Positions 11,331 through 25,362 of a stretch of 64,000 bases of DNA are shown here, in pieces. The first letter of the stretch is position 1, and every line of letters begins with the position of its first letter. Source of the DNA: Combretum micranthum (Eukaryota > Streptophyta > Magnoliopsida > Myrtales > Combretaceae); NCBI GenBank assembly GCA_024138025.1, contig JAMXBD010001049.1, forward strand, positions 372,001-436,000. Direction: 5' to 3'. The notes under the pieces were generated by a model that was not told the DNA's origin, ran no database searches, and worked only from the letters and a program-made list of their open reading frames with translations. A program made the translations under genes and the position numbers.

Positions 11331-11860
11331 CATGGTGGTCTATTTTGCAAGTGAAAACTCGTTGTTTGTCTGTTGATTTGATCACTGTTTTGTATTTATG
11401 TGCCTTTAATCATTTTTTTATATATTTATAAGAGTTTATTACCCATTAGATATGTCGTATTTTAGGTGGAGTTACACCTTAGGGTCATGAGGCAAAACAG
11501 CGGAGTTTTTTTAATATATATTTTTATAGTTTTTCCTTGCTTATAAATATTTAAATGTATATATATGTCTAACCTGAGGATTTCATAAGAAAGAGAGTGT
11601 CAAAAATACTTTTGTGAGACTTCTACTGGGAAACACTTAAGAATTTTAACACAATTTTGATTATTTCTCATCTTTGTACATTCTTCTTCAACAATAATCA
11701 TTTTCTTTGTTTGTTTGTGGATTTTTTTTTTTTCACTCATATTGAGTTTTTCCCACATACATCTCTAGTGCTGTTTTCTCTTTTTGTCTTTTTTGTTTAA
11801 TTGTTTTATGCGATTTAATTGTTGCCAATCTATATCCTTATTGATCCCAAAATTCTAGTA
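11331..11860 (+). other. Probable remnant of the copia 3' LTR
   Basis: Non-coding, T-rich sequence directly after the RNase H tail. GGTGGAGTTACACC near 11466 could mark the polypurine tract/LTR start, as copia elements often have GGTGGAGATTGTTGG there. No second LTR is available for comparison because the 5' end is lost, so the boundaries are guesses. Confidence 0.35.
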
Positions 11861-14800
11861 TGCTTTCTCCCACCCGTCCTCCCTCTCTATTTCCTTCCTA
11901 CCTACAAATACTGCCTAGCTATTTATCTTGACTTCAATTATATTAAAAAGAACAAAACAATTACAAGGGATACACTATTCATATCATAACCTTGCAATTG
12001 AAACCATTTGTTTTTCTAATAAAAGCTGACTTAGATGTATATATAATATTATATTTGAATTTATCACGAGATGCCATGACTCATGAACCCCGTATATTAC
12101 TTAAAGTTTGAATTAATTGTGGGATCTTATAGGTATTTAGAAAATTGAAAATAATAATGGAAACATATTTTTCAATAAAAACTTCATTGGAAACATTCTT
12201 TTCAATAAAAACTTCATTATTATGATGCACGTCTTTTGCATCATTTTTAATTAATAAACAAGTTTAACTGAAAGAAAATACAAAATTCGTTTATTGAATT
12301 GATAAGGTTACCATTTTAAGTTTCCAAGTACAATTAATAAATAGATCATATTGCAGATTGAAGTTTATAAACACAAAAATTGTTTGACTTGGTCGAGTGA
12401 ATGGCCCATTAACACGAACCCCAACCGTACTTGTTATAATTCATTGGCTACTTTAATTCCTCAGGAACAACATAACAAGACTTTCTAACATCTTTCAATA
12501 TTACGAACTTTTTCATTTTTTCTCTTTTCTTTTCTTCTCTTTTCCACAATTCTATTAAGCATGCTCATTAAACAGGAAAAAAATACAATAAAATGCAATC
12601 AACCTCTTTATTACCTATTTTGTACTCTCACAAAACTAAACCTTCAGCTAATTTCTTAAGTGCGTATCGTGGTTATATGAATGTTATAAAAATATTGATT
12701 ACAAAGTATGTGGTCAAGTTTAGATTTCACGTTTTAACGAACCTAAAATTTTCAAGTTTAAATTTCATATTGTATTTATTTATATTACAACAAAGAAAAG
12801 AGATTTGAACAGGTTCATTCTACATTAAAAATCAAACCGATAATAATTACGATTAGGCAATAAAACTATTAACATAAACATAATATAAATTATCATGAAT
12901 ACAATGCTTAGTGCCTTGTTATATGTCATACAAACAGAAAGCCTAATTTTATGAGGAAAAAATCCTGGTTTTTCGAAGTGGACATTTTTTTTCACAATCA
13001 TGGTTCAATTTCAAAATTATCACAACGCTAAGTCTCTGAGGACTGTTGATGTTAGTAATGGTTTAAAATGTTTCACTTGTCTGAGCAAAGGTAAAATTTT
13101 TGTTTTATAAGGTAAGATCAGACAACACAATCCCTAAGCTCCCTTTTAGAACATTATTTTTATAATTGACTTCCCGTCCAAAAACACTTCCCTTTCAACA
13201 ATGCCCAAGTTCAAAATTAGGTCTATTGAGTGACAAATCCGAAAGATTATAGCCCTTTAAATCATTCATTTATGAAAATGAAAATGCTATTTTAAGATGA
13301 GCATGATACTCATAACACTCAATTTTTTTTTATCAATTATTCTTTTTCCCTAATTTATATATATCAGGAAAAAAAATCGAAGTTTAGAAAGTATTTATAC
13401 GATTAGATTAGAAATGCTTTGGGAAACCTAACATAAAACTCATAAATTGCATGGCCATGGAGCTATTTCTCTCTCCAAACAAACAAGCACAAGATGGATT
13501 TCTACATCAACTAAACACTTCAACAAGGAAATTCTTGCAACCCCTTCAAGTCAAGTGAATTAAACAAAGACCAAAATAAGGAGCTTAAACAAGTTTCATA
13601 TGATAGTGGTGTCCAGCCTCCTTTTCTAAATCCTAAACACGATGGCCGTGCAATAAACCATAAAGTTATTTTAACTTGGTTTAATTTTTTGAAATGCATA
13701 AACAAAGAAATGAATTATCTAAGTCATTGCTTGTCTGAAGCATCGACACTAAGTTGTTATTCTTGATCGAGTCTTTGATATTCTTCGAGAAAGGACTTTC
13801 CGATCACCCTTAATTGCCTTGCTGTTCGGGAGTAGGAATCCATCAGACAACCAATCTTGGAAGAGTGATATATCATCCCTGTAGTCAAGATTATCTGCTC
13901 TTCATCTTGTTTATTCTGTTCCTATTCACCCCTTGCATCACTTCTTTAAGAGTACATATAGCACGAGACATTGACTATAGACACGTAACTACTGCAATTG
14001 GATTCAAATACTTACAAATAACTATGATTTTAGGGCTTTAAGCAACGTGGGGCATAACCATTTATTTTTCAATGTTATGGAGAGCTAGGAACACTCTTAG
14101 GAATTTAAACGAGTTATTTATCCCTTATAATAATTTTAAGAATGTATTACAATATCTGCAGATAAAAGACTATGCTAGGGTAATTTAAGTAAGCTATTAG
14201 TGTACTAAATGAATCTTGGCCAATTAGACGCAAGGAAAACATGCAAGATATTAAAACAAAGAAAATATCACATTGCGACAACAGAAGATACAAGTGTGTA
14301 TATAACTTTTTCTATATTTTACATGGTCCCATCGTTCACCCGCCATCAAATTTCAAACCCCAACATGATGCAACTGAAAAGGGTTTTAGCATTGTATCTT
14401 TAAGCAATAACGATATAAGGAAATGAATGACAGAAAGACAGGATCAAAAGTAGTTGGAGTGTGAAATAGACCACACAATGCAACAGCTCATTTGTCAATT
14501 TCACGGCTCTATAGAACAAGAAGATAGCATAGAAGATGTGTATTTGTACTGGACAGATCAATATTAGTTTGTTAAGGTTTGACTTCTTTATATTGCATGA
14601 AGGATGTTGTTATTGTTGTTTTATCATAGGAATTGATGATGTAGTCTTTTTGGGACCCTACGTAGGAAGGAGGACATATTTGCTAAGAATATTAGGAACA
14701 CTACAAAAGCCTACGAAGCTAGATGCCAATTTATGGATTGAGATTATTCCAGGGTGCAAATCGGTGTAATATATTGTGAAATTTAATCTATTATATTAAA

Positions 14801-15422
14801 TAAAATTTCTTCAATATATATTCCGAAATCCTTTTTATATTTTTGCACCCCACTTTTCTTTCCTCTCCTAATTTTTTTATACCAAAATATCTATATTTAT
14901 TAAGTCAATACTTCTCTTCTTTGGACTTCACATTTTTTCCATAAAATTCCATTGAACGCGTTGGATATTACCTTATTCATCTCCATACCTTAATGAATGT
15001 AAATTACTATTACTAATTTTTTGGACAAGGATAACAAATAATTAACCAATTTTCTAAAAATTATGTATGATTATATCAACTGTTATTAATATAAAAACAA
15101 AACGTTATCAAGTTTTCATTTATTTTAATATGTAGTCACATTAATTTTCCCGCATAAAAGTGCAATAATCATACCTAACCACACCTTCATATATGAACTA
15201 AATGCGTCACTAAGACATTGAAGCAAAATGGAAATTGATTCTCCTCTTTTCCATTTCCTTAATTTACTTATTTTTACTTTTTAAAGGCTGACATGTGAAA
15301 GAAAATGGAAGTTGGAACTAATAAGACTAGAAATCTTGATCTTAGGGTATTATAAAAAGAAAGTCGGAAATTCTTTGGTCCTTTTCACGAATCATCTAGC
15401 CAATGATATGACCATTAAGATA
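11861..15422. other. Unassigned AT-rich backbone; no supported gene
   Basis: Contains only short ORFs (61-77 codons, for example 13814-14041 and 14536-14769) with no family I recognise, and none with a consistent coding pattern. About 13440-14050 is less AT-rich than its surroundings and could be old gene-derived sequence. A 30-bp tandem duplication lies at 12159-12218. The stretch ends at element D's target duplication TATAT (15423-15427). Confidence 0.5.
12159..12218. repeat. 30-bp tandem duplication
   Basis: Two adjacent 30-bp units starting GGAAACAT and ending ACTTCATT (12159-12188, 12189-12218), differing at one position (A versus C in ATATTT/ATTCTT context). Likely a recent slippage event. 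Confidence 0.85.
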
Positions 15423-17956
15423 TATATTGTCACGCCCCAAGGATACTGTAATAGTAGTAAACAAGCTACACTTGAATACTATTATTAGATTACCTTTAGA
15501 GAGTGACATATTTTTAAACAACAGGATCTTTTAGTTGCTTTGATAAGAAATGACAAATATATGTAAGCCATAAATTAGTAAATAACTATCATCTCAGTAC
15601 TTGAATATAATATTAGAAACTATACTGTCTTTCTAAAAAGTCTTTAAACAGATAACTGATAATTTAAATGCTAACTAACTTAGACTAAAAAAATAAATAA
15701 AAGCAAGAAACTTATCCCATAATCTCCCATGAACCTCCAGTCTTGAAGTTCTTACCAAAGCTAAACTCTTGGAAGTGACCAGCCATAGCTTAAGTGTAAA
15801 CCAAAAGGACTGTTGAAGTATGAGCAAAACCATAGGCTCAGTGAATTACCAGAACTCACCACATATCAAACAAGTTTATTACTAATTATATAAAATGCAT
15901 CAATCATGCATATGCACAAATACAAGCCTAGATAACACGAAATCTATAGCAGGATGAAGATTTATGCCCTCTCATTGGGATTGAAGGAATATAATACTAT
16001 AGCCTACCTATCCAGGAGAGATTAAGCATACAAGAAAACAATAATACTCACTTAATTATCACTTAAATTTATCATGTTTTTAACACTCATTTCTTGTTTT
16101 AGCTTTAGAAACTCCACTAAGTGTTAGTCATTTCAAAGTGATACCATAAGCAGTGTCTTTCATTTACCATTTAGTTCCTATGATACTGACAGAATAAATG
16201 TAATCTTGCGTAAAACTAATAGCCTCTTTGCCTAGAAAAACCAAGCATTACTAGAGATTCGAAACACTAACACATAGTAGACTACCACTTACGCAAATAC
16301 TGTTTATGTAAATCATGCAATGCATGTTCATTTCATTTATGATACCAGTAGTTTTTAATCAAGTTTAAGGTGATCAATCATTTCATAGACAAGCAGCGTA
16401 CTAAGCAATATGATCATACATAATTTTGTTAATACTATTATTAGAATAGCTTAGCAACCGACAATTCATACAATAAACAATTCCTGTAAACCATACAGTA
16501 AATTCAAATTATTATCTTTCATTTAAGATCAGCTAAACTATAAGCACACACAATGTAATAAGTCTGAGTTACTCAATATACTGGCTAGTCATAATATTCA
16601 ACGGGAAAATCCTCAAAAATATTGGAGTCACCTATTGAGATTAATAAAATTATTCATCAATAAAACATAAATTATAAAACAAAACTCCTGTAAGTGTCTA
16701 AGTGTCCTATACTGGTATTTGGTTTTCTTTCTATTACTATATTGGTCATTTAATGGTCTTTTGACAATAAATTATTATTTAATATTTATTTTCATTTTTC
16801 TTTTCTTGATCTTGTCTGATATTTATATATTTTTTTATTGGGTAGTTGTAGAAGTTATATTTAGTGGATTGATATTTTATCATTACTATTATTATCACTT
16901 TTATACCGTTCTTTAGTTAACCTATTATAGTAACGAATATTTATTTATTATTATTTAGTTTCGTCATATTTTTCTTAATCTACTTCATATAATTATCTTG
17001 TCATTTTTATGAATCACATTATTCAAAATTTCAACTTATTTAGATTTCCATTCTTATATATGTAAAGACCCGTTCCTCTAAATCTCGAAACTTAGAGTAC
17101 CGAATCCCCAACCATATACAATGTTTTCACATTATATGTAAGGTTATCCTAAAACTAACAGTTTATGAAAATTGTTTGATCAAAACCACTACAACTTTAT
17201 AAAGAACTTTTGACAAAACGAGATTGCTAACAAAAGCAATCTATACATACATTTACATCATATAAACACTGTTTAGTGTCATTACAAGACACTACAAAAT
17301 TACATGATTTCTTAAATCAAAAAGATTCCTAGAGGATCTTAAGGTCTTTACAAAAATAGGCTTATCTCACAAGCCTCCTATACATAACTTTTTCCTTAGC
17401 ACAAATTCCTCCAAAAGTCTGGGGGGATCGAGTCCTATTCGTCCCACTCATTCAGGAATCTCTCGAAATCGGACCCATAGCCCAAATCATCATAAAACTC
17501 ATCTCCAATACCTGCAAAGCAGCAAAAGTGAGCCAAAGGCCCAGTACACAATAACAAATGCAAATACAAGTCATCAAGCCAACATAAGTCCAATGAGATG
17601 CGTTAGAAGACAAGTGATTATCTTTATTAAATTTTCTTTTGCAAATCAATAGGATGGTATTCAAACCCCGGATCACGCTTTAGGAATTCAGGGATCCTGA
17701 GTAACCGCAGCTACTCAGGGGGTTGATATAAGCAGTTCGAATACTTATATCTCCTATATCTATTTCATGAAGATAATAGCTTCATTTAGGGTTCAAAAGC
17801 CGTTGCCCGACTCTACTTAAACTCAGTCCATAACATGAGCCTAGTTCACAAGTTCCCATAAACTTTGAACTAAATCATGGTATTTCTCCCTAAGTTTAAG
17901 CAAATATTACTCAGATACTATTCCCTCTATCAGCTACCCACTTAACCAAAAAGAAT

Positions 17957-18050
17957 CGCTATTGCATCATAGCGTACCATTGCATCATGGTAAAGTCATT
18001 GCATCATGACTTGGTTAAGCACCTAACTAACATGTCATTGCATCATGACA
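17957..18050 (-). repeat. Stem-loop array of C2 (loop TGCATC on plus strand)
   Basis: Four perfect hairpins on the plus strand: CGCTAT-TGCATC-ATAGCG (17957-17974), TACCAT-TGCATC-ATGGTA (17975-17992), AAGTCAT-TGCATC-ATGACTT (17993-18012) and TGTCAT-TGCATC-ATGACA (18033-18050). These are the same four stems as in C1, in reverse order because the element is inverted. The first three again abut without spacer. Confidence 0.9.
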
Positions 18051-18483
18051 GGTTTGCTGCTCCTCAGACCAGATTAAACAACGTAATAGACATCCAATTC
18101 AATCAAGTATTAAGCCGAATCAATTTAAGTCAGATTAGGAATGCCTATTCCTAACAAACATCAAACAAGTTATTGCGTACCTGAACCTGCTAGTATATTA
18201 CTATGATCTCTCGGTGAAGAACTAACCGATGAATCCTTAACTGAAATAGGAATATCAAGATAATCAATAAATAAATATAGTTTCCTCATTCACAAGTATA
18301 TACACATATTATATCTATATATCACAATCCTAGATCAATTGTACAAGGAAATTCAAATAATTTAATACAAAGTCATAATAAAGCATTTAAACATCCTATT
18401 ATATCCTAGATCGCTTAACAAATACTTAATTGATCAAATATCAAACTTCGAAAAATTTTGAAGAAAGTTTTTTAAATTCAAAA

Positions 18484-18860
18484 GCGCAGGGGATACGCCG
18501 GCATGCAAAGTCGGCGGCTTTGAGCCGGTGTTCAACACTATGAAAAACAACACTGCCAACGCTAGCAGCGCTCAAGGGTACGCCGGCTGCCTTCATTCTA
18601 CGTCGGCGGCTTTGAGCCGGTGTAGAATGCAAAATCAAATTTTCCAAAAACTTCTAGAGAGGTACAAACCGGCCGCGTACATGGATACGCTGGCAGCCTC
18701 TGATGATACACCGGCGGCTTAGACTCACAAATTGCCGGCGTACGTTCTGAAGAACAAACGCTGGCAATTTTTATTGTAAAAGTCGGCGGTGTTGCAAAGC
18801 GGCGTTAAGAATTTAGATCCAACGCTGCCTCTACGCTGGCGGCGTTGAATTCCCAGGTGA
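18484..18860 (-). repeat. GC-rich GCCGGC-type repeat module in C2
   Basis: Repeated units such as TACGCCGGC, GTCGGCGGCTTTGAGCCGGT (twice, near 18510 and 18603) and ACACCGGCGGCTTAG. Less decayed than in C1. Two short ORFs here on opposite strands (18441-18647 and 18528-18722) are by-products of the GC-rich repeats, not genes. Confidence 0.7.
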
Positions 18861-19889
18861 CGGCGTACGTTCAAAACAGACCTATACGATAGAATACAAT
18901 CCCCTGTTTTTCCACTTCAAAAATTCCATCCTATAACACTTTCAAATCTTCCTCAATTACATTTTTAACTTCACATACTCACTCCTATCTATACTACTTA
19001 ATCCGAGCAACTCAAAACATAAAATCAACACATTTAAACACTTCCAATTCCACTTCCATCCATTGTCAACTTTCCTACACAAACCATCGTCATATCCTCC
19101 CAACACTTCATATCACTTCCACAATGCATGAACAAACTCACACACTCACAAAACACATTCCTAACTAATCTCAAAGCATGAACAAATAGTTTAGATAACA
19201 TTTAAACTCATCCTATTCAAGAGCTCATATAACCACTACAAGAAAGGAAAACAAAACAACAATCATAGTTAAATCAACTCACATGTATATGCCTTGACTT
19301 GGAGAGAACTTTGATTTTTAAAGCTTGATATTGTTCCTGACTTGAACTTGGAAATGGAAATGAAAGAGGAAGAGAAAAGAAAGAAAGAAAAGAGAAAATT
19401 CGTATGAAATGGTGGCTGCCCCTAAAAGTAGTCCAATTAAGCATAATTAAGCTTTAAACATATCCCAAATTTACCCTTAAAGGCATATGCAACTTTAATT
19501 TGCATTTTGGGTAAATTTGAGTCTCATTTGGGGCTTCATTTAGGCATAAATGCTAACTTAACTAAGGAAAATTCTATCAACTAATCTTATGAAAAATCCA
19601 AGGTTGATTTTATAAATCTAACTTAACTAACACCTTCAACGTATAAAAGACATAATTAATAATTACACTACACACACATTAATACATATAAAACAAAGGT
19701 ATTAATTTCAATACATATGCAAAATAACACATTTAGACTATCACCAACACAACTATCCTAAACATCATGCTCATTTAATTCAATACTTAAGGTAAATAAA
19801 CAAACACATGAAAATTAAATAGAATTTAAATTTAGGTCATTTCAATATATCTACCTATATAAAGCAAGTATTTTACATTTATTATAATC

Positions 19890-20250
19890 TATTTTTATTT
19901 GTAAAATATAATAATATTAGCAATAATGATAATAATATTAATATTAATTTTAATAATAACATAGTAATAATATTAATATTAATATTCATAATAGTAATAA
20001 CAAATATGATAATAATAATAATATTAATCTTAATGACAATAAAAATAATAATTATAATAATAACATGAAAATAATAATAACCATAATAACAATACTCATA
20101 ATAATAATAATAGTAATTTCATTAATGTCATTAATGATAATGATTTTATTAGTAATAATAATATTGATAATACTCTTAATAATAATAATAATAATTTTAA
20201 TATTCAGAATTAAAACATATTTTATTTATTTATTTATTTATTTATTTTAA
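19890..20250. repeat. AT-only low-complexity tract, (AAT)n-like, ending in (TTTA)n
   Basis: About 330 bases of almost pure A/T trinucleotide-like repeats (AATAATAAT, ATTAATATT), ending in a clean TTTATTTATTTATTTATTTA run at about 20219-20248. It lies inside element D immediately beside the C2 insertion. No function visible. Confidence 0.85.
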
Positions 20251-20852
20251 TTGAAGCCAAGAGGTACATGGCTTGGTACACAGCTGTGTTGTGGCCGTGT
20301 ACTTCTGAAAACGTGGCGCCCTCAAAAAATCAATGTCAAGAGGAACACAGGGAGTTTACCACTTCGTGTATCTCCCGTACTCTTCTATAAATTCAACGTT
20401 CCACGTATTTTGATACATTTTTCAATGATTTTCCACTTCCAACTTGTTTCTATATTATTCCTAAGTATTTATACATGATATATATATATACATATATATC
20501 ATCTTGTAACACATCAATATATCCATAATCCTCGTTTTATGAACATAAAGGGTGTAACTAGGGTTTTATGAAAGTTTACCTTGTTGTGGATGTTTTAAGC
20601 TCCATTCTTGAGTTGATTTCAAACCTAGGATTAACAAAACATTGTTTAAGACAATGTTTAATATATAAACTAACTCATAATGAAATTAACTTATCTCTTT
20701 TGCTCCTTATCCTAGCTTGTTGTTGTGTTTTAATGGAGTTAGATTGTTTGAGTTGTTTTGTGTAGATGGTTTGGGTGGAACAAATTTGGAGTTGATGTTG
20801 TTGCTATTGTTGTATAGTTTAGGTTGTTGTCTTGTTGTTCTTAAATGACTTG

Positions 20853-23800
20853 TGTAAATCCCCAAAGTTTTACAATCAGTTAAGCTTAAACCCTAATCGG
20901 AAGGTCAATAAGAAACCTTAAAGTCAACAAAACCCTAGTTAGACGTAACAAGTTTAAGTTCGACAATCCCGTGTTCGCAACCATAAGTGAGTAAATAAGA
21001 TATTAATATGTAGAATAGTTTGTAATAACATAAGAAAGCTTAAAAATATCATATTAGTAAAACCATAATTCGTTTTGAAACCAAACGGATACAGTTTTCG
21101 AAAAACGTGTCCAGGGGCTTTAAATAGAAAAAAATATTCCGGATATACCGTTAGACTCGTAAAAATATAAGGTTTTCAAAATATCAATTTTATAATTTTT
21201 CGACAGTTAAAAATAATAGATATCGCAATTATACGTGTATTTTCTTACTACCGGTACTTTATTAGTTACATCTACTTTATATTATACTATTCATTACTAT
21301 TCTACACTATTAAACTATCTCTACTTTTTCTAAAACCTACTCTTACACTCTACACACCTATTATCTTTACTTTTTATCTTTTCCACAACTTTATATTACA
21401 TTTATCTTATATATTATTATTCTTATTTCGTAAAATACAAAAAAATCACATCTCCCTCTCTTCTCTCCCCCCATGGCCGGCACCCCCCCTCTCATTTTCA
21501 CTCATATATTTGTCTTTTTCAATTATTTTTAATCACACAAATTCACTCCTCATTTTTCTATAAATACCCCTCATCCTCTTTCATTTCTTTCACACTTCAT
21601 CTACCTACAAATTCACTACCAAAACTCTAAAAAATTTTACTCTCAAAACATTCTCTCAAAACTCTCCCAAAATACTCTAAAACCTCCTTCTACATACACA
21701 AAACCCATTCATACATACTCCTCCAAAATCCTCTTTAGGTAAAAACTTCTTTCCATATTTTTTTTTTCTACCATGTCATGTAACTTTACATGACCATGGT
21801 GTGAGTTTCCTAAACTTGTTGTTATGGTAGCTATATTATGTTCATATATTGTTATTGTTCATGAAAATCTATTTCTCTATTTTTATGTTGTTATTATGTT
21901 TTGCATATATTATTGTTGAAATTATGTTAACTTCTTATATATATTTAAATAAATATAATAATTTACTTATATATAATTTTTAGAGCATATAAGCTCATTT
22001 ATTATTTATTTACTTTCAAGTTATGCAATTTATTTATTTATTTCATGTTGTTTTAAGACTCGTCTTTTGTCTTAGACTTGTCATTATTAAGTCAAAACAA
22101 TTTTTTTTTTTCGGACTATTCCATTCTTAGTCTGAGAGCCTTGATTCAAAGCTAAGACTCTCAATATTTGATTTATATTATTTTGTTATTTATTTTATTG
22201 TTATAATTTTGCTTGTTATTATTCTCATACTCATGCAATTTAAATATTGTCGTTTAAACCACTAAGTTTAAACTATACTTTTTATAAAAAGAGATTTTTG
22301 CCACCAAAAAAAAGTCCTAAAGGAAATTTAGAATTAATAAGAAGAATTTACTCTCTCAAAACCTAGAAAGAACTCATTATGATTTTGGAAATAACATCAT
22401 TTTGAAAGATTTTTCCAAACCATAACTTTAGAAGTAATAGAATTGTTTTCTAATGATAAGGAAGATGAATCCTTGTATGAAAATGTTCTTTTGAAACATA
22501 ATATAAAAGGGGATTGTGAATTTTCAAACCAAGATTTAAAAAGTACAAATGATACATAGAAAACTAATAGGAAAAGTGATATAAGTATTGAAAGCTGAAA
22601 AAGGAAAAATAGAAATTCATTTTTTTAATATAGAAAAAGTCATCAAAGAAAATAGTAGGATATACATAAAATACTTTTTGAAAACAAAAGAATCAAAATA
22701 TTCATTTTAAAGGATTTACAGAAAGAATTTCTTGTAAATTATGATTTTTTTTAAACTTATAACTAACATTGTTTTACTAAAGAATTATTGGTTTGATAAT
22801 AAATACTTGAGCATGCATAGAATATGAGCTATATAGCTATAAAAAAAGGAATTTTTCAACTATATATATGACTAAGTATTTATTTAAACCATTTTTGAAT
22901 GATTTGATGATTAAAACAAATGTTTTGGGAGTAGGAAATCTCGTGGTGAATTTGATTGCCACTGTTTTGGAGCTCAAATGACTTATTTTGATGAAAATAG
23001 TTTTATAAATGGATAAATCTTTTTGAATAGATAGAAAACGGTATATTATATGCGCAATTCCGAGTTAAAATTATCAAGTTATAGCTGTTTCAAGTTGGAA
23101 TTGTCTTCTATACGAATTTTGACGATCTTATGATATAGTTTTGATAAAGTACAATAGAATCAACAAGAAATACTCATTATAGGTATTCTTCCTAAGTAGG
23201 CGATCCCAAGAAAGAGTATCCATACCCGGAGAATTACTTTGATTATTAGATTGACCGATCGACTCATCCATAAGAAGAAAGTATCGTCATGGCAACGTTA
23301 GTTTATTTCTTTAATTACTTTACTTGATTGTGCTTGTAGTTTAGTTGCACTAGAACTAAAGAAATATAAATGGATATGAATGTAAAATTGTTCAAGGAAT
23401 TCTAAGAATATCGAGGTGGGAATTGATTGTAAGTAATCGTTGTTTTAGTATAGAACTTGATATGTCTGAAATTCTATGATCACCATAAATTGACATTAAT
23501 TATGTTATGATATTCTAAATAAATTGATTCATGCATATCACGAAGTGGGTCACATTGCATAGGGATCACTAATCTTGCGGGGAAAGGTTATTGGTACGGT
23601 TGTAAGGCCATAAACAATGCTTATCGGCTTTAAGCTAGAAGGATAATACAAAGAGAAACGCTTAACGGCATTATGCTTGAAGCAAAATATTAGGACGATG
23701 CTTATCAGCTTTAAGCTAGAAGCATAATAACAAGGAACAATGCTTAATGACCATTGGCTCGAAGAAAAATCTTATTAGCCTCCCGAAAACCTCGAATGGA

Positions 23801-24366
23801 GGGCGTAAATCCATTCAACATATAGTTCTCGAAAAACTGTATGTCTTGCTTGCCCACGTGTTTGTTGCATATCACTTGGATGCCTAAAAACTTGCTTGAT
23901 TTTGTTACTCAAGTATTTATCTTTGGAAATAATTCTCACTAATCTTGTTAGCTTATACCCATATAGATATCTTTTGCAATTTAGCTATTTGTGGTTGAGG
24001 CCATGTGAACCCTACAACCAGGTATTTCCCTTTTTGGTTAAGGAATTTTTAGATGAAGTTTAGCATTAGTTAGATGTAAACTTCATAAAAAATTTCTTGT
24101 AATAAATTCTAGTATTTTGATGGGGGAATGCCCCTAAGACTTGTAAGATAATTATTATGAATGAATGATTATTATGATTTACCTCTTCTTAATTTGTTAT
24201 TTTATCTTCTTAAGTTTCATATTTCAAAGTATGGTCCTCTAAATTTGTGAGAGCACGCCTTAAACTTTATATAAAAGCTTTTGGTAATGATTAAAGTTGT
24301 CATACTTGGGATTTAATATTGAGTGTGGCGAACTGTTACGTTTGAGGTACCTTGTGGAGCGTGACA
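20853..24366 (+). mobile_element. Element B1: 3.5-kb TG...CA solo-LTR-like element
   Basis: It starts TGTAAATCCCCAAAG and ends TGTGGAGCGTGACA, flanked by exact ACTTG (20848-20852, 24367-24371). It lies in D in the opposite orientation. No coding capacity. It shares the upstream block with A1, then CTATAAATA (21558-21566), leader, donor TTTAG/GTAAAA (21738/21739), about 2.2 kb of AT-rich sequence, degenerate roughly 50-bp repeats around GCTTATCGGCTTTAAGC (23600-23770), and a decayed acceptor (TTTTGCAA at 23972 where B2 has TTTTGCAG). B2 is its closest relative and has the same net length. Confidence 0.88.
21558..21740 (+). promoter_or_regulatory. B1 promoter, leader and splice donor
   Basis: CTATAAATACCCCTC followed by a C/T-rich leader and the donor TTTAGGTAAAA (junction 21738/21739). 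About 90 bp upstream is CCCATGGCCGGCACCCC, which is also at the same place in B2 (42012). Confidence 0.65.
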
Positions 24367-25362
24367 ACTTGTTTCTTTGTAAATTATGAAGCCATGTATA
24401 TATATATGTATATATTGAGATGAAGGAGCAATAGACTTGGCTTGAAGGAGAAGAGTTTCTATAGAGATTTTGCTTGTCAAATGGGTGTGTTTGCTGCATT
24501 AATTGAGGTCTTGAGTTGGCTAGGTTTTGACTAGTTGACGTGTTGAATTGTTGACCTTTTTAGTGAATTATTTGTGCAAGTTGAAGAGGATTTCGACTGA
24601 GGAAATTCCATGCATTCTTGGTCGTATATTTAGTGGAAATTGGCACCATATATGTGTATAGTACATATATATTAATATATATTAGTTAGTTAATGATTAT
24701 CTAAATTTTAGGGTAGTTTATTATGTTAAACGAGTACAAATATATCAGTTATTTAAGAGTTTTGTTTCCATAAATTTATATCAAGTTCTACAAATTTTCT
24801 AGATTATTATTGGTTTCAACTTTGGGTTCAAAGTTTACGTGATTAATTATTTTTAGGTTTTATCTCACCCGATTAAGGTTTTATAAACTTAATAGGCCAA
24901 TTTTTGTTTTAGGCTCTAATAGCTTAAGAACACTCTAATTAAAATAATGGTGTGATCTAAATATTTATTTGGAGTCTAGATTATTAGTTATAGATTTGTT
25001 TATGTTTTTATTGTGTATTTATGACCCTAACGATTTATCTTTAAGTTATCGTTTTCTAACTATAAGCGTAATTAGTTATTTACTCTCTATCACATTTAAA
25101 ATCTTAACCAAGTTATTCTTATATCTTGAGTTTTTGATATCTACTATGAAATCTTATTAGTAGTATTCAATACTATTTGGAAAACTTTTGTTTTAAGGTT
25201 TAAGACAATATATAGGCTCACTATTACTCGTAGTTCTATTCTAGAATCTTTGTTGAGTTCAATATTAACCATCTATTTTCTATATTTGTATTGATGTCTA
25301 TTTTTATTGGCATAAAAAATTCTCGGGGTCTACATATATAGTAAATGATATATTAAATATTT

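Larger units (their letters stand above)
17061..19844 (-). mobile_element. Element C2: uninterrupted family C copy
   Basis: Plus-strand ends are TGTAAAGACCCG and GGTCATTTCA, flanked by ATATA (17056-17060, 19845-19849). At 2784 bp it is the reference for family C. The reverse complement matches C1 from end to end: terminal block, AAAAGCCGTTGCCCGACT block (near 17796), stem-loop array, GC-rich module, and a leader with donor-like CATGTGAGT (near 19278). It shows the sequence that A1 interrupted in C1. No ORF of note. Confidence 0.9.
15428..25334 (-). mobile_element. Element D: TG...CA solo-LTR-like element, split by C2 and B1
   Basis: On the plus strand it starts TGTCACGCCCC and ends TCTCGGGGTCTACA, flanked by TATAT (15423-15427, 25335-25339). 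Read on the minus strand it begins TGTAGACCCCGAGAA and ends GGGGCGTGACA, matching the ends of A1, A2 and B3. After removing C2 and B1 with their duplications it is about 3.6 kb. No coding capacity. It contains the hairpin TGAGC...GCTCA (15821-15840) near the terminal block and a long (AAT)n-like low-complexity tract. The target duplication is low complexity, so it is weaker evidence than the matching ends. Confidence 0.8.

Noticed and set aside
13814..14769. Short ORFs (61-77 codons) that might be a small gene or exons
   Set aside because: No recognisable protein family, overlapping frames on the same strand, no consistent splice or start context.
18441..18722. ORFs on both strands in the C2 GC-rich module
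   Set aside because: Open frames arise because GC-rich repeats lack stop codons; the equivalent C1 region is not open.
24260..24499. 79-codon minus-strand ORF crossing the right end of B1
   Set aside because: It spans an insertion junction (24366/24367), so it cannot be an ancestral gene.
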